From Solenopsis invicta (Eukaryota; Arthropoda; Insecta; Hymenoptera; Formicidae): a DNA stretch of 64,000 nucleotides. Below, piece after piece: positions 47,680 through 61,400 of this stretch (its first letter is position 1; each line of letters starts with the position of its first letter). The translations under genes were made by a program, and so were the position numbers. The notes under the pieces were generated by a model. It saw only the letters and a list, made by a program, of their open reading frames with translations. It had not been told where the DNA came from and did not search any database. Where the stretch lies: positions 18,629,770-18,693,769 of the forward strand of contig NC_052669.1 in the NCBI RefSeq assembly GCF_016802725.1. The letters run 5' to 3'.

Positions 47680-50600
47680 CTGAAAGGAGGTGGACAGGAT
47701 ATTACGTTGTGCGTGATATCGCTAATATCAACACGCGCTTGAGCTGTGTCGAAAAACAGAATTAACGCTACGCTCTGCATAGTATTACTTAATTTGCCTC
47801 TCGTAATCTTCCTTAAGGAGAAATTTTATATTAAATTGATCAAATTGTTTTCGTACACGCGCCCTAGCAAAACCCTTTCTCTCGTGAGAGCTCCGCTCTC
47901 TATTTTCTTTTATCTGTGAATAATTTTGGGCGAGCGTACTACACACCAAAAAAAAAACGATTCCTTAGAGACAGTAATAGCTATGACCTTGGTCATTCAC
48001 GATGCTGTTGAGTTGCACGTTGTTCGCTATGTGGTTGAGCGTCGACGTGGGATTGCTGCTGCTGTTGTTGTCGCTGCCGATGCCACTCGGCTGGGAAACG
48101 TCAGGTATCCTCTCCGGCGACGTCGTGATTTGCGACTTTAATCATAGACAAATAATAAGAAGGTCAGTTGGACCCGATCGAATTCAGACATACTCACTTC
48201 GATATTCAATAAACCGATCTCCGTCGCTGGACCAGGGCTGCTGCCCGAAGAAGAATCTTCTCCGCGCCTTTGTAAGTCCTCCTCCGCTATTTGCCGGCCG
48301 ATCTTGCTTACCTCCACGTGGCTCGAGATCAGTTTTTCTAATCCATTACCTGTTAACGAGGAATTTAAGCATGACCCCTCAACCAATTGCTCCGGCAAGT
48401 CGCGATAACGTCGCATAAACGCGCGCTTCAAATTGCACTTACTCTGCGTGAAATAATCAAAGTTGCCCTGCACGCTCGAGTCCTCAGATCTGTTATTTCC
48501 TCCTAAATGCGCGTCGCAGCTGAAAAAGCGACAGAGAACTCTTTATACTCTTTATACAGCAACATCGCGCGCGACGCGTGGAATGTCGGTAATCGTTGCT
48601 TACAAGACAGCGGAATTCTTGGCGATTAGATACTCGATGTCTTTGGTCCATGGATTCCTGAAGGATTTCCACTCGGACTGCAATCGTACGAAGTTCGCGC
48701 CCTTGCTTCTGAACCTGTAGATCTGTGAAAGCAACAACACGCGCGAGATCAAAATGCGGAATCGTTATCGTGAGCGTAGATACCTCTTTACGTTTCACAA
48801 TAAAAGAAAATTAATTTTAATAAATTGAAAATTTGTAATCCATTTTAATACATTTTGGATTAAAAAATAGCAATTACGTCATTTCAATCCCCTTACATGA
48901 ATTAAATTGGATTATATAATCCGCATAACTTTTTTTGAAAGAATAATAATCTCGTAGTTTCAATTCAACTTCATGGATTAAAGTGGATTCAATAAATTTT
49001 TAAATTTTAATTAGGCTGACATAAATTTTAAAAAAATCAAAAATTGGAGTTCGGCAATCCATTTCTATCCATTTCAATCAATTTCTGTTTGTTGAGTTAG
49101 TCGACGATCAAGTCGCGGGAATATGTCCTTGACACCAGTATCGTGCGGTTATTAACAATTTTAATGCCTTAAAATGAATTTTAATCCGATTATCACCGCG
49201 GAGGAATGATTGCGGAATGATAACGATGAGTGACACTAATCACCTGTGTGGTAACGCGCTCGGAAGTCTGCAACGCGGCTTTATGAGATCCCGCCAGGTG
49301 AGGAATGTCATCGTGGTGGTAGTATTCGTACATACTGGTGCCCAACAGTTCCTGAGGTAGAAAGCCCAATACTGGAGTAACTCTAAATGATGAAAAAGAT
49401 GATTCTCTCATGTATCCAAAATATTTTTCGCTGCTTAACTATCTTTAACGATCTCGGTATACCTTTGGTCGACGAACAGAAACTTGCCGTCCATTGCGTG
49501 TCGCGAAACGAACTGTACAGGCTTTGAATGGGGTGCCGTCCTCGACGGCAACGCAGTCGTCGATATCGCCGTTTGGATCCGGCCGACCGCTACCAAGCAG
49601 GACAAATTGCAAGCCTCGCCGTCGGCCTCGCCCTCCTGCTCCTCGAGGCCGATCTTCGCGGGCGCCCAAGACTTCAGGTAACCCGTGCACTGAATCACGC
49701 AATACTTCCAATCTAAAAAAGACGCGTCTCTGTGCAGACTTGCCGATTTGAGGCCGACTTTGCAAACTTTCAAATGATACAAATTATATCGAAAATTGTA
49801 TTTTATAAGAAAAGATGAAACGGCAAATAAGGGAAAGTATCGGGACTTTACGATTGCCGGTGAGATATTTGAGGATATATCAGCGATCCTTTCACCGGCG
49901 TTTCGTTGCGATACTACACGGTTTCTACTCTTCACCTTTGATGAATCAATTTGGCGACAGATCTTCGTGTCGTATGTATAATCCGAAAAGAAGCGTTTGC
50001 ATCCCTCCGATTCAAATATGCTGAATCGTCATATTTTTGGCACAGCAAAAATGTTTTTCGCTTCTTGAAGGTACATTGAATCCGTCATCGGAGAAGAGAA
50101 ACAACTTGGAATTATTGTATTTTTATTTAAAGAAAAACTATGTTAATTTAAAAATACAACAGCCAAAAATGTTGGGACTGTTTGTGTAATCAATTTTACG
50201 TTGATGCTCATTTTATTATTTATTTATTATTGTGAGAACAAAAATATTTTTTCAACAACAAATGAAATATCTCTTGTCGTTGATCAATAAATCTTTTACT
50301 TTGAAAAATAAATAAAATAAACATCAACGTAAAGACCCTAAGAAAAAAAATGACAAAAGAAATACGATACATATAAAGTAAATAAAATATATAATAAATA
50401 ACAATAATACATCAAACAAAATTTTGTCGAAAAATATTTAGTCCGACGCGATGTTCAATTAAATATTAAATTGATTTAGTTAATTCCTGATTAAAAAATT
50501 TTAATGGCTAACATGAGTGAACTTGATGCCCATTTTGTGCTAAACCAACTAAATAATGGTTACATAAACCCAATGTTTAGTTGAACGTATTAGATTAAAT

Positions 50601-53600
50601 ATTTTAGTTTTTCAGCAATTCCTTTTCCAAATGTATAAGATAAATAAAAAGTCGTTATTTTACGAATTTCTTGGCACGAGCCCTTTTCACGATACAATCG
50701 ATTTAAATTTTCCAATTTTTTTTCTTTACGATTGCCGATTGGATTACGATCTTCGAGCCTCTAATTAGCCGCACTGACCTACGTTTTGTTGCTTTTTTCG
50801 TCTGTGGCAGCCAGCGGCGTTGTCGGCTTCCTCCTTCACCTGCATCTCGCTGCAACGGACCCCGTCGACTTTGCGCTTCATCCGACAGAAGAAGGATCTC
50901 CGCGCACCGGGGCAAAGTCGTGACACGCCCTGGGGCATGTCGGTTTTCACTGGTAACATGGCTGAAACAATCACAATGACAGCACCGGTCCACTTGTCAA
51001 TCAATAGTTTCACTCATTATTCTGCCTTCCACCTCATGTTTTCTCCCGTCTTTTTTCTTTATTTCTGCCGCCTCTAATATTTCTCTTTCTTATCTTTATT
51101 CATCATATCTCTTTCATGTCTCGATTGCAATAAAAAAAAAAACATTTATCACGGTATTAATGTAATGTTGCAATTATTAGCACTTAAATACTTTGACGGT
51201 CGGCTTTACATGCAGATCGCATCTCGATGCAATGTCCGAGGAATCCTGGCATTAGACTCGTTCGACAACTCTTCGTCTCCTTTCCTCGTTCGGCGCGAAG
51301 TTTTCGCAACGCTCTTATCTGCTAGGTACGCCAATTCAAAGATGTTTATCGACAAAGCTTACGCGAGCAAATGCTGCCGAGCGACTGACATTTATCAGGT
51401 GAAGGTGGTGGAGGAGATGCGCGCGGCAACTAATTTGCGTTCGCAATGATCGACGCGTCGAGTGTGAAGCAACGTCGAAAGGCGCTATAATTAATGGCTT
51501 CGAAGGCGGAAAGTCTTTGCGCGCGGCCGGAGAAATTAATGCCCGCGCGCGCGGCCGATTTGGCTCGCCAAACCGAAATCCAAAGAAGTTGCGGCAGCAT
51601 CGCGGAACCGCTACGGACGTAACAGCAACGACTGGTACTCACTTTTCGCGTCGATCAGTCGCTCCCTCGGACTGAGATCGGAGGACGAGAGCTGCTCCTT
51701 CACTTTCGCAACATCCTTGGGGTGCACGATGTCGAACCAGCTTTGGCCCAACAAGTCACCCTGTACGATGACATAAACGTACGAGTCAGTAAAAATTCAA
51801 AACGATATAAGTCAGTTAAATCGAGACCAAACCAGCGTTTTGTTTAATGAAACTTAAATTGCTCAATGTTGTCTAATCTATTTCGTGATATTTATGCCGA
51901 TTTCTGAAGCACGTGATCTTCTTTGACACAAACGCTTGTTTGATTCCTCCATTGGGTGTATCATGTTACTTTGATTATCATCGAAATCCTAGAAATCTAT
52001 ATACACAGAAAAAGAGAGCATTCTTATTTTGAGAATATTCTTATTTTCAAAATGTTCATTATTCAAGAATAAATTTTCATGAATTAAGAGAAAAAAGTGT
52101 CAGATAGAAAATACTATCTTCAATATTACTAGGAATGAGAATTTTTTATTATACATTATTAGTATCACAACAATCATACTGTGCTCTTTAGAGGATTGTT
52201 ATAATATTAAAATAAAAATATATTTTACTAAAATTTAATATTATCAAATTTTTTTTAAAGAAGATTAAATTATTTATAAGCAAGATTATTATTACTTTAT
52301 ATATAAACAAGAATAGAAGTTTTGCTTATTGTGATGAAAATACAAGAAAGACAAACGACTGTGATACTCAGTAAAAAATTTTGTGTTAAATTCAATTGAA
52401 AAACATTATAGACATTTATTTTGTAAAATAAATATTTATAATATAATATGTTAAACTAAACCGAACGTTTTTATTCAATTATATTTTAAAATTTAAATTT
52501 TAAAACTACTTATTTTTATTCGCTCACAAATTACTTATTCATTCAACAAATTATATTATTTTAGCACTAAGAAATATTAAATTTAACACAAAATATTTAA
52601 ATAACAATCGCATTATTTTAAATTAACATCAGGTATCTTGAAAATTCAACAAAAAATTTTTTTAAAGACTACAGTTTCATCACATAAATATAAAATGTTT
52701 TTTACTGTAAGTTCACAAATTAGCATTGTTGCGACACAGTGGCAGTTGCAATTGCAACCCAACGATCAGTCAAACATACACATACTGAATACCCATTTCA
52801 AAATATAATTTATAATCAGGGAGATGAATACGCAGCAGACATTACTCAGACAGAGGCTAATGATGGCACGGACATTGCGATTAATTAGCCATTGAACGAA
52901 GATTTTCTTATGCGCGCGCTGTACACTCGCTTTCACGCGATATTATCTCGTACGCCACATTAGACACAATAGATTTCGAAGCGCGAAACTTCGGAATACA
53001 AAGTGTAATATAATTCCATACCTGAGAATAATTGAGAGTCTGCGAGACAGATTCGGACACGTAGAGAATTCTTCCGCGATCGCAGCTCACCACGAAGACG
53101 AAGCCCTCCGCGGCCTGGAACAATATAAGCTGCTTTTCATTACACTGCACTGTGAAGAACAAATAATTAATTAAACGTCCATCAACGTATATAAACTTTG
53201 ATTTTATTTAAACTATAATAGTTCTAAGAATTAGAAAAAGATGAAGAGTAAGTTAAACCGAGATCAAAGTTAATCTACATTGATAGAAATGGACATTAAT
53301 TCGGCGTTTTTAATCAAATTTTGTAAAAAAATTTCCCGAAAATTCTCGAGTTTTTCAGAACTTTTATTCAAAATTCCAGATAAGAGTGGAACATTTTTTT
53401 ATGCAGCTTTGACTTTATTTTATTAATCATATAATCCCAAAAAAGTCACTTTTGAATATAAATTTGAAGAAAGTATTAAAATGAAATAATATCAACTAAA
53501 TATGGCATATAACGATCTGTACACAAAATACGAATTTAGGTAATCAGAAATACAGAATTCGAAAGATGATTAAATACACAACATCAATTTAGAACGATAT

Positions 53601-56600
53601 ATTGTTTTCTATTATTACTAATTTTTTTTTTATAAAAACTCGCAGATCACGCAAGAATATGTATACTGAGAAAAAAATTGTTAAATTGACAAAATTTTTC
53701 AATTTAGGTAATTGATTGAATTTTATTAATTCAAGTATTTATGTATTTAACACAAATACATAAAATATTTTAACTTTAATTTAAATATTTACATACTTAA
53801 TTTTAGCATTTATATATTTTTAACGTAAATACATAAATACTTGAATTGAAGAAATTTACTCTGGTTGAAAAATTTAATCAAGTTCACAACTTTTTTTCTT
53901 CAGTGTACGTGAATGTAACATAAATGTGCATGCCATATTTATTGCTAATCGATTGTCGACGTTTTGCATTGACGAAAAAATGATGCGAGAATAAATTTGT
54001 CAGAGAAAAAGAGAAATAGAATTTAAATTTAAAAGTAAAATCCCAAAAATTCTCCCGAGTGTCAATAAAATTTTATGAAAACCCAAGATTTTCCAGGATA
54101 AAAAAATAAATTCGCTAAATTCCAGATTTTTCCGATTTTCTGTAGTAAAGATTCTGAAGAATCATATGGGAGATTTTGACGGAGTAAGCGGGTTTCACTT
54201 CCCATTTCTCGCACGTGCATTCAGCCACGCGAAATCGCCTATACGACATTTCGCTCGCGATTTCGCCGGGTCGCAACGCAATTGTCTCGATATCAGCACG
54301 CGCGTATCATTTATCGTTGCACTAGCTAAACGCTATAGCGTCCGCATTACGTAATCGTTCGCGAGGTTCGACGTATCGTCGATCGCGATACAGCGTTCAT
54401 TTAATTAATCCATGTCAATGCGATTCCGTGCGCAATTCAGCGGCGTGCTCGAGTTTCTCGGTGCTACGCTATACTTGTGCTCCTACGTTGCCCCAGGTCG
54501 TAAGGTTCGTATAGTCAGGACAGGAATATCGAAACCCCGAACTCTCTCTCTCTCCAGCGACGGTGGGATACCTTGTCGAAGCGAGCGCGATAAACGTGTA
54601 CGTCGTAAACAGTGAATTTCGCGCGGATTAAGCGCGCGCCATTTACGCCGATTTTCGCGTCGTGTAATCAGCGAGTAACTCGAACGTTAGATTCCCAGCC
54701 GGATCTCGATAGCAATAAATAAACGCACCGATTCGCAATAGGGAGCTCTCTACGCCGCGATTATGCGCGTTCAGAGTCACGCCGTCGTCGTCGTCGCCGA
54801 TCTGGCTCGGCATGCCGGGCGTGGTCATTCACTCACGGATATTTTCCTACGGTTAGAACGCGCGAGAACGGAGCGAGGAAGGAAAAAAATATCCCCCTCG
54901 ATAAAAGATAAACGCGTATACGTGCACACATGACAATGAGAAATCTCCGGGTCCGGCACCAGCAGCGCCGGGCTCCGCGCGGAATCTAGGGTGGATAGGA
55001 GTTATCGGTTGTGTTGAAGTGTTTCTTTTCCTCGTTTTCCGCAGACATAGTAAAATGTACGCCTTGTAAACCGATACGATTCCATTATCGTCGTGAATAA
55101 TTATACGCCGCTTTTCGTGCACTGGCAGAAAAGAAGATGTCTTGAAACAAAAAAATTATATTTACTCGATGTGGGTCTTAACAGGACCTCATTTACTTGC
55201 AGTCAAGTTGAAAATTTCGTAATTGAAATATTTATCTAAATAAAATGAAGAAATAATTTTTACTCATTTGCAGTTCTAGAAAATATTATTTACTGCTAGA
55301 CTATTTTTATATACAAGATAATCGGATTTGTTTAATCCGAGAAAATAATTTAATTAAGTTTAATAACTTGTATTAAGCTTAATAATGTTAGCTTATTTGT
55401 AAAATTATTTTTTAAATGTAAAAGAATGTAAAAATATAAAATTATATACTTGAGGTAATATGTCAATTTACTTGAAGTATTTTTACTTAAACAAAACATA
55501 TGAATGCTTGCATCAAAATACATGGTTTCAAGAAAATGTATTTTTTTTCACTTAAAACAATTTTTCTTTCAATGTGCAATTAAAGAATTGAAATCCATTG
55601 AACTGAAATTTTAATTCTAAAGAGATCTTTATTATCACAGAAAAGTATATTTGACAGCAAAATTAAAACATTACCTAATATGCTCTCCAAAAATAGGCAA
55701 ATTTCAAAAAAGTGTAACTTCGCACGAAAATAAGAATTTTGCTAAAATATCTAAAAAAAAATTATGTTATACTATTTAAAAAATTATATTGAATATTCAA
55801 GCTATTTTTAATTAATTGTTAAAATATCGAAACTTTTTGCAGCAATTTATCATACTTGAGCGTGTGCTACATAATTATTTTTACATAATTATGTAAATTA
55901 ATTTTAATAACGTACATCAATTTTAATATAAAAATAGTTTCTTAGCTGTACATCGTTCAAGCACAAAGTAAATTAAAGATTCACTTTCAAAGGTTGAAGA
56001 GCATACTATTTTTAATTCACATCACAAAAACTTGCAAAAATTCTTGTAAAAAAGTTTTGCCATTTGACACATCTCCATTTTTATTACTATCTAGCTTCGT
56101 GAAAAATTAATAAGTTGTTTACGCAGGTATCAATCTGAAAAAGTAGAGATCTCAAGCTATAAAATGCTTTAAGACAATTTTATTACGATTAATTTCTACT
56201 AAGTTACATTCTCTTGAAATTTGCTTATTTTTAGGAAACAGAATAGACGAGGCTTTAATTTTTTCTGTGATAATTCTTTTGCGGTAATAAAGAAAAAAAT
56301 ACATGTTTGCTATAACATAGAATTATATTACAAGTACATGTTATTATCAGAATCTTTTTTGGAAAGGGTCGAGAGAGCGGTGATCCAATGCGTTCGTCGA
56401 GAAGCCAAAGGTTCGGAACGAATGATTGTGCACAGGCTCGTTCACAACAGGAGAAAATCTCTCTATTGACGTACGTTCTCCATTACTTGGAACCTCTTTC
56501 ACGCTAATTGGTTCAGAATTGAAGGTGATTCGAGAGCGCCTCGGCCTATAGGGTGCTATTAGCGCGATACTATAAATCTACATGCTTCGGGCCTTTCCTT

Positions 56601-59600
56601 TCGCCGCGCCGCGGCACGAGACCAGGCCGGGTAAAAATCTGTAGCACGCGGGAGAAAGGGAGTTACCCGGCGATTTCGCTCCGCTCGATCTCGTGCAAAA
56701 GGATTACAAAAGACACCAGCTCGGCCTCTTACGGGCCGCGGCAAAAATACGTGTCATAAATGAATTTCAAGTTAACGATACCAGGAACTGCGGTTTCGGT
56801 GAATTATCCGATCCCACGATCGCGTTTGGCACGCTCTGCGCGTAACCGTCGCGTTTATCTCAAAAATGTCACTTCTAAGAATGAACGAGACACGAATGAC
56901 GTACGATGCAGCGAAGCGAAAATGCATAATCTATTGATTTCTTACGAAAGGAAAATAAAAGAGAATCTTTTTATAAGATAACAAAACAATTCAAAGTGTC
57001 TATCGATTTTTCACAGTTATTCACTGGGCGGAATGGAGAGGGGGAAGATATTTATTGTCGATTCGTTTCAACCGGTAATCGCGAGAGATTAAATTAAATT
57101 TAGAGTACAGCCTCTCTCGCAATCGTTTGTAGGCGTTACATAACTGCCGTTTGAGTTCGACTCACTTGAAGTATGAGCGTCTTGAGTTCCTGATCGCTGA
57201 GAAACGCGGGCTTATAGTGACCTTCCGTGTATGAGGTAACCGCGCCGAGGATAGTCTTGAGGTGCTGCACCGCCATTCGCAGGACGGTCAGCTTGTCCAG
57301 CTTCCGCGACATCGCGTGACACATCGGTACCATCGCCGAGAGCTCGGTGATGTACGTGTTCATCTTGTCCCTCCTGCGCTTCTCAATTTCGCTATGGTTC
57401 TGCCTGAAAGCACAGAAACGCATGTCGGTTCTATCAAGTTCGCCAATTTTTAATAGAGGCGAAAATACAAATGTCACATTTATTGTGTGCCCAACACCGA
57501 CAGGTGTTGTGTCTAAATAGACAGCCAGTTAAATTAAACGAGCGCGTAGACTTCATAAAATTATAATATTTATAATCTAGATCGCGACTGTGTTAATGAG
57601 AAACATGTATAGCTGATATGTTGTCTATGTTTTACAGCGTTATTTATAAGCTTATTAACGACGGGAATTGGAATTAAAAATGATAAGACTTCGAATAATC
57701 GCCTAATCATCGTCCAACGTAACAACTTTCATAATTGCATAAAATAGAGGGCCCGAGCCGAAACATTCCACGTGCGTATTTCCCGATGATATAAACACGA
57801 ATTATAATGTACAGGCTGTTACGAAAACTCGACGTTTTTATGCTTTTTCGAAAAGGAGTCACGGATCAAGCGACATAGCCCGATATTATAAATTATAATA
57901 TTATTTTTCCTCTCGTATCTTTCTCACATTTCCTCTTTTTCGCGTGAATGTTCGTTGCATTAATTGCGCGGACTCCCATTACCGCCGTTCGTTTCATGTA
58001 AACAAAAAACAGAAACAAAGAACGGAATGTGCAGAGTTACTGAATAGCGTAGCGTAGTAAGGTACTCTGCTGACCGTAGCGGATTTTTCTACGAAGGTCT
58101 CATCCACGTGGACCGGGAGCCACGCGCGTCTTTAAACGTCCTTCCCTCTCTATTTCTTTGCTTTTTATTAGCATGTAATTGACCCAATAGATCCAACAGC
58201 ATTTATATGCAACGGCTGACGAGAGACCATGTGTCAGTTGCACGTGGGGGAAAAGGTGCAACTCGACGCTCTTTTCAGAGCACGCGCTGATTTGTTTCCC
58301 AAGAATTTGCATTCATATCATGCCCGGGGGGGTGAGAAAGGTGGGAGAGGGAGGGACAAATTGCACGACAGAAATTGTTGCGACAAGACATTGCGGAGAA
58401 AACTGGTCTCGATCTCGACTCTGTGCCGAACTATTATATCGCATAATTATGTCTCGATTCAAGTGGACATATCGTAATAGTTATCGTAATATCCGCTGGA
58501 CTTTTATACTAGCTTCATTGGGTCTGTGGAACGTATGCGAAACACTTGGAGTTTCCGGTTATCGATCTATGTGTATCATTGTTGAATATAATATTAAATA
58601 TAATATATACAAATATATATAGTACATAAATATAATATTAATTAAATAGAAGAGAGTTGCATGCCATTCAAGTTATTTTTTATTATATTTCTTACTTGTG
58701 ATATACTGATTTGTACGCAAATAAACGTTGGAAATAGCAGCTTGATACTTCACGTGCCTATTACTACAATGTTTCTATTACTTTTCACCAATTTAACATA
58801 TTAAATTAATAAACATATTTAATTTATTAGCCTCTTTGCAACTTACTGCAAAAAGTAACGATTTAATTTTTTTGTAACCGGTTGCCTAAATCGTATCTGT
58901 GGATTTTTTTAAAATTCGCAAGTATCGAATTCATAAATTAAAATAATGAAAAGTATAAAAAATCATTAACAAATACTTGTTTTATTAATAATTTATTGAA
59001 ACCAAAAATTAGATACTTGATAATTAATAAATCAAAAAAGTAAGCATGTTAAAATACAATAAAACTGGCTTGAATTTATTTCTGCAATTAACATATTTAT
59101 ATTTATATCGCGATCATTACAATACGACAAATTTAAAACTTTTTTTTTAGATTATAAACCGGATCAGGTAATTCTTATATATTTCTTGTCATTGTAAACA
59201 AATTGTAAGTAAAATTGCTCTATCACGTTACATTTTTTAATTATTTAAACTCAAATGAACCTAAAAATGCATATTTACGATCAAGTTCCATTGTGGATTT
59301 ATTTTTAGTGACAAAGAATCGTTTATTGTGTTGACTACTTTATGCAAAAGTTAAAATTACAGTTAAAGTAAAAAAATGATAGACATAGATAATGATTCGC
59401 TTATGTAATTTAAGCTATATAAATTGATTAAAAATTAGCGTTAGTTGTATATGATTTTTTTAGAGTATTGTTAGCACGCACAAAAGATGTAATTTGTTAA
59501 ATTTTTGTCTATTATTTATTTTTTCATATTTTTGTCATTAAATGTTTATATTAAGTAAAAACATTGATGAAGTACGATTTAGTCACTTTAGATAACCGGG

Positions 59601-61369
59601 TTGTATTCAACAACTCTCTCCTACAACAGGTACATATAATATTAATTGTACCATAGTATATTAGGATATAACATATAATACACTCTATATAAAATATAAT
59701 ATATAAAAACAACTATATAAAAATTTTATTTCTAAAATGTGAGAGATACCTCCAAAGAAATTATTCAAAGATTAAGAGTACTAGTTCTTAGAGTTATTTT
59801 ACAAGATTTTCTAATATTTTTTTAAATTACATATATTTTATTTTATTTTTTTTAAATATCTGCAACAACTATATAAATTCTTTGATTTGAGAATCAATTG
59901 TTATCTCCGTTGTGCGCAATAGATGAGCGATAAACTTCGTGACCGAACGACTTTTGCGGGGGAGGGGGACTTGCATCGCACAGCAGCAGTAAATACATTG
60001 GATTTAGTGACGTCGCTGATGAAGCCGGAGGAAAGAATCGAGGTAGGTCAAGGTGGCATTCACCTTGGCAATATCTGACATAATACCACGTAATCGCCGA
60101 TCGATGATTGCGTTAAAAGTTCGAATCAATCGTATCGCGGTTTCACTCGGAAAACCCGATTTTTTCGAATGCTATTTCTTTTTTTTCTTTTTTTTTTAAT
60201 ACTTTACGATGCATTTACTTACTTCTTACTGTCATCATTTGTGCGAACTGATTTGGCGTCGTCTCCCAGGTCGTCCAAGTGATCGCTTCCACCGCTGAAA
60301 CAGGCAAACAGTAGAACGTTTTCTTTAACAAGATTTTAGGCAAGAAAATCAAAAATTCGATTGAAAAACTCTCTAAAATTTTTGGAGTGAAATTTCATCT
60401 AAAAGAGTAGAATTCCACTCTAAAGTGTGAAAATCCTTTCTTTATCAAGACTGGTAGGATTTTTACACTTTTAGAGTAGGATTCCACTCCAAAGAATTGA
60501 GAGAGTACATAATAAATAAATTATTATTACAAAGTACTATTTTAAAATTGTTATTTTTTTATATTTAAACACGGAATTTTAATCGACGCACGACGATTCC
60601 ATTACTATCATCTCCCGTGAGATACAATTTTGCCGATTAAACGCGCGTAGTAATCTAAGTAGTAATTGGCGAAGTCCTTTCGTGGCGACTACTAAATTCG
60701 GTCGAAACATCAGAGGAAAACAATTTCTTCGGCATATTACGATCTTCGCAAAGGGTGAAATTTGCCCCTTTGACGGCAAATTTCACCAAGTTTCGCCCAT
60801 GTAGAGCTTCCTCTCCCCCTCCGCTCTCTCTCCTTTGTGTCTCGAGCTCGAAAAGTCGCACGTGGGTTTCCCGTTCTCGTGAGGAAATATTCGTCGATAC
60901 GATTCTCCTTCGTCGCGAATGACTCGCCTCGGAAACGAGAGACACGCAAATACGTAAATATTTGCCACAATAAAAATGCTCACATGCATTTCAATTTTGC
61001 TTAACGCTCAACGACACGACATCAAGTTCTCACATACACGCATATACATATATAGATAGATAGATAGATATACGTATTATCTCTGTACGATTGCATATTC
61101 ATATAGATTGTATTGCGAGAAATGTTGACGCTACAAAATGCGCACTTTACGTCCGGCTCAATTCCAAACGAGGCAAAACAATTCAACAGATCCTAACACG
61201 CGGATGATGCAAGCGGGACGCAAGATGTTGTTCGAATAGGAGATTGCAATTTTTCGATGGCAAGTTATTTGACAAGTGTAACCAGCTGCATAGAGCCCGC
61301 GAGTGCATTTCGCGAGCCAGCAACGGAAGTAATTGCCGAAGGTAATTTCGACCGATCATAGTCTCAAGA

Positions 61370-61400
<31 letters not shown>

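Noticed and set aside
52908..53162. Open frame extending both sides of the cyc PAS-A exon
   Set aside because: The extensions lie beyond clear GT and AG sites and do not match the family.
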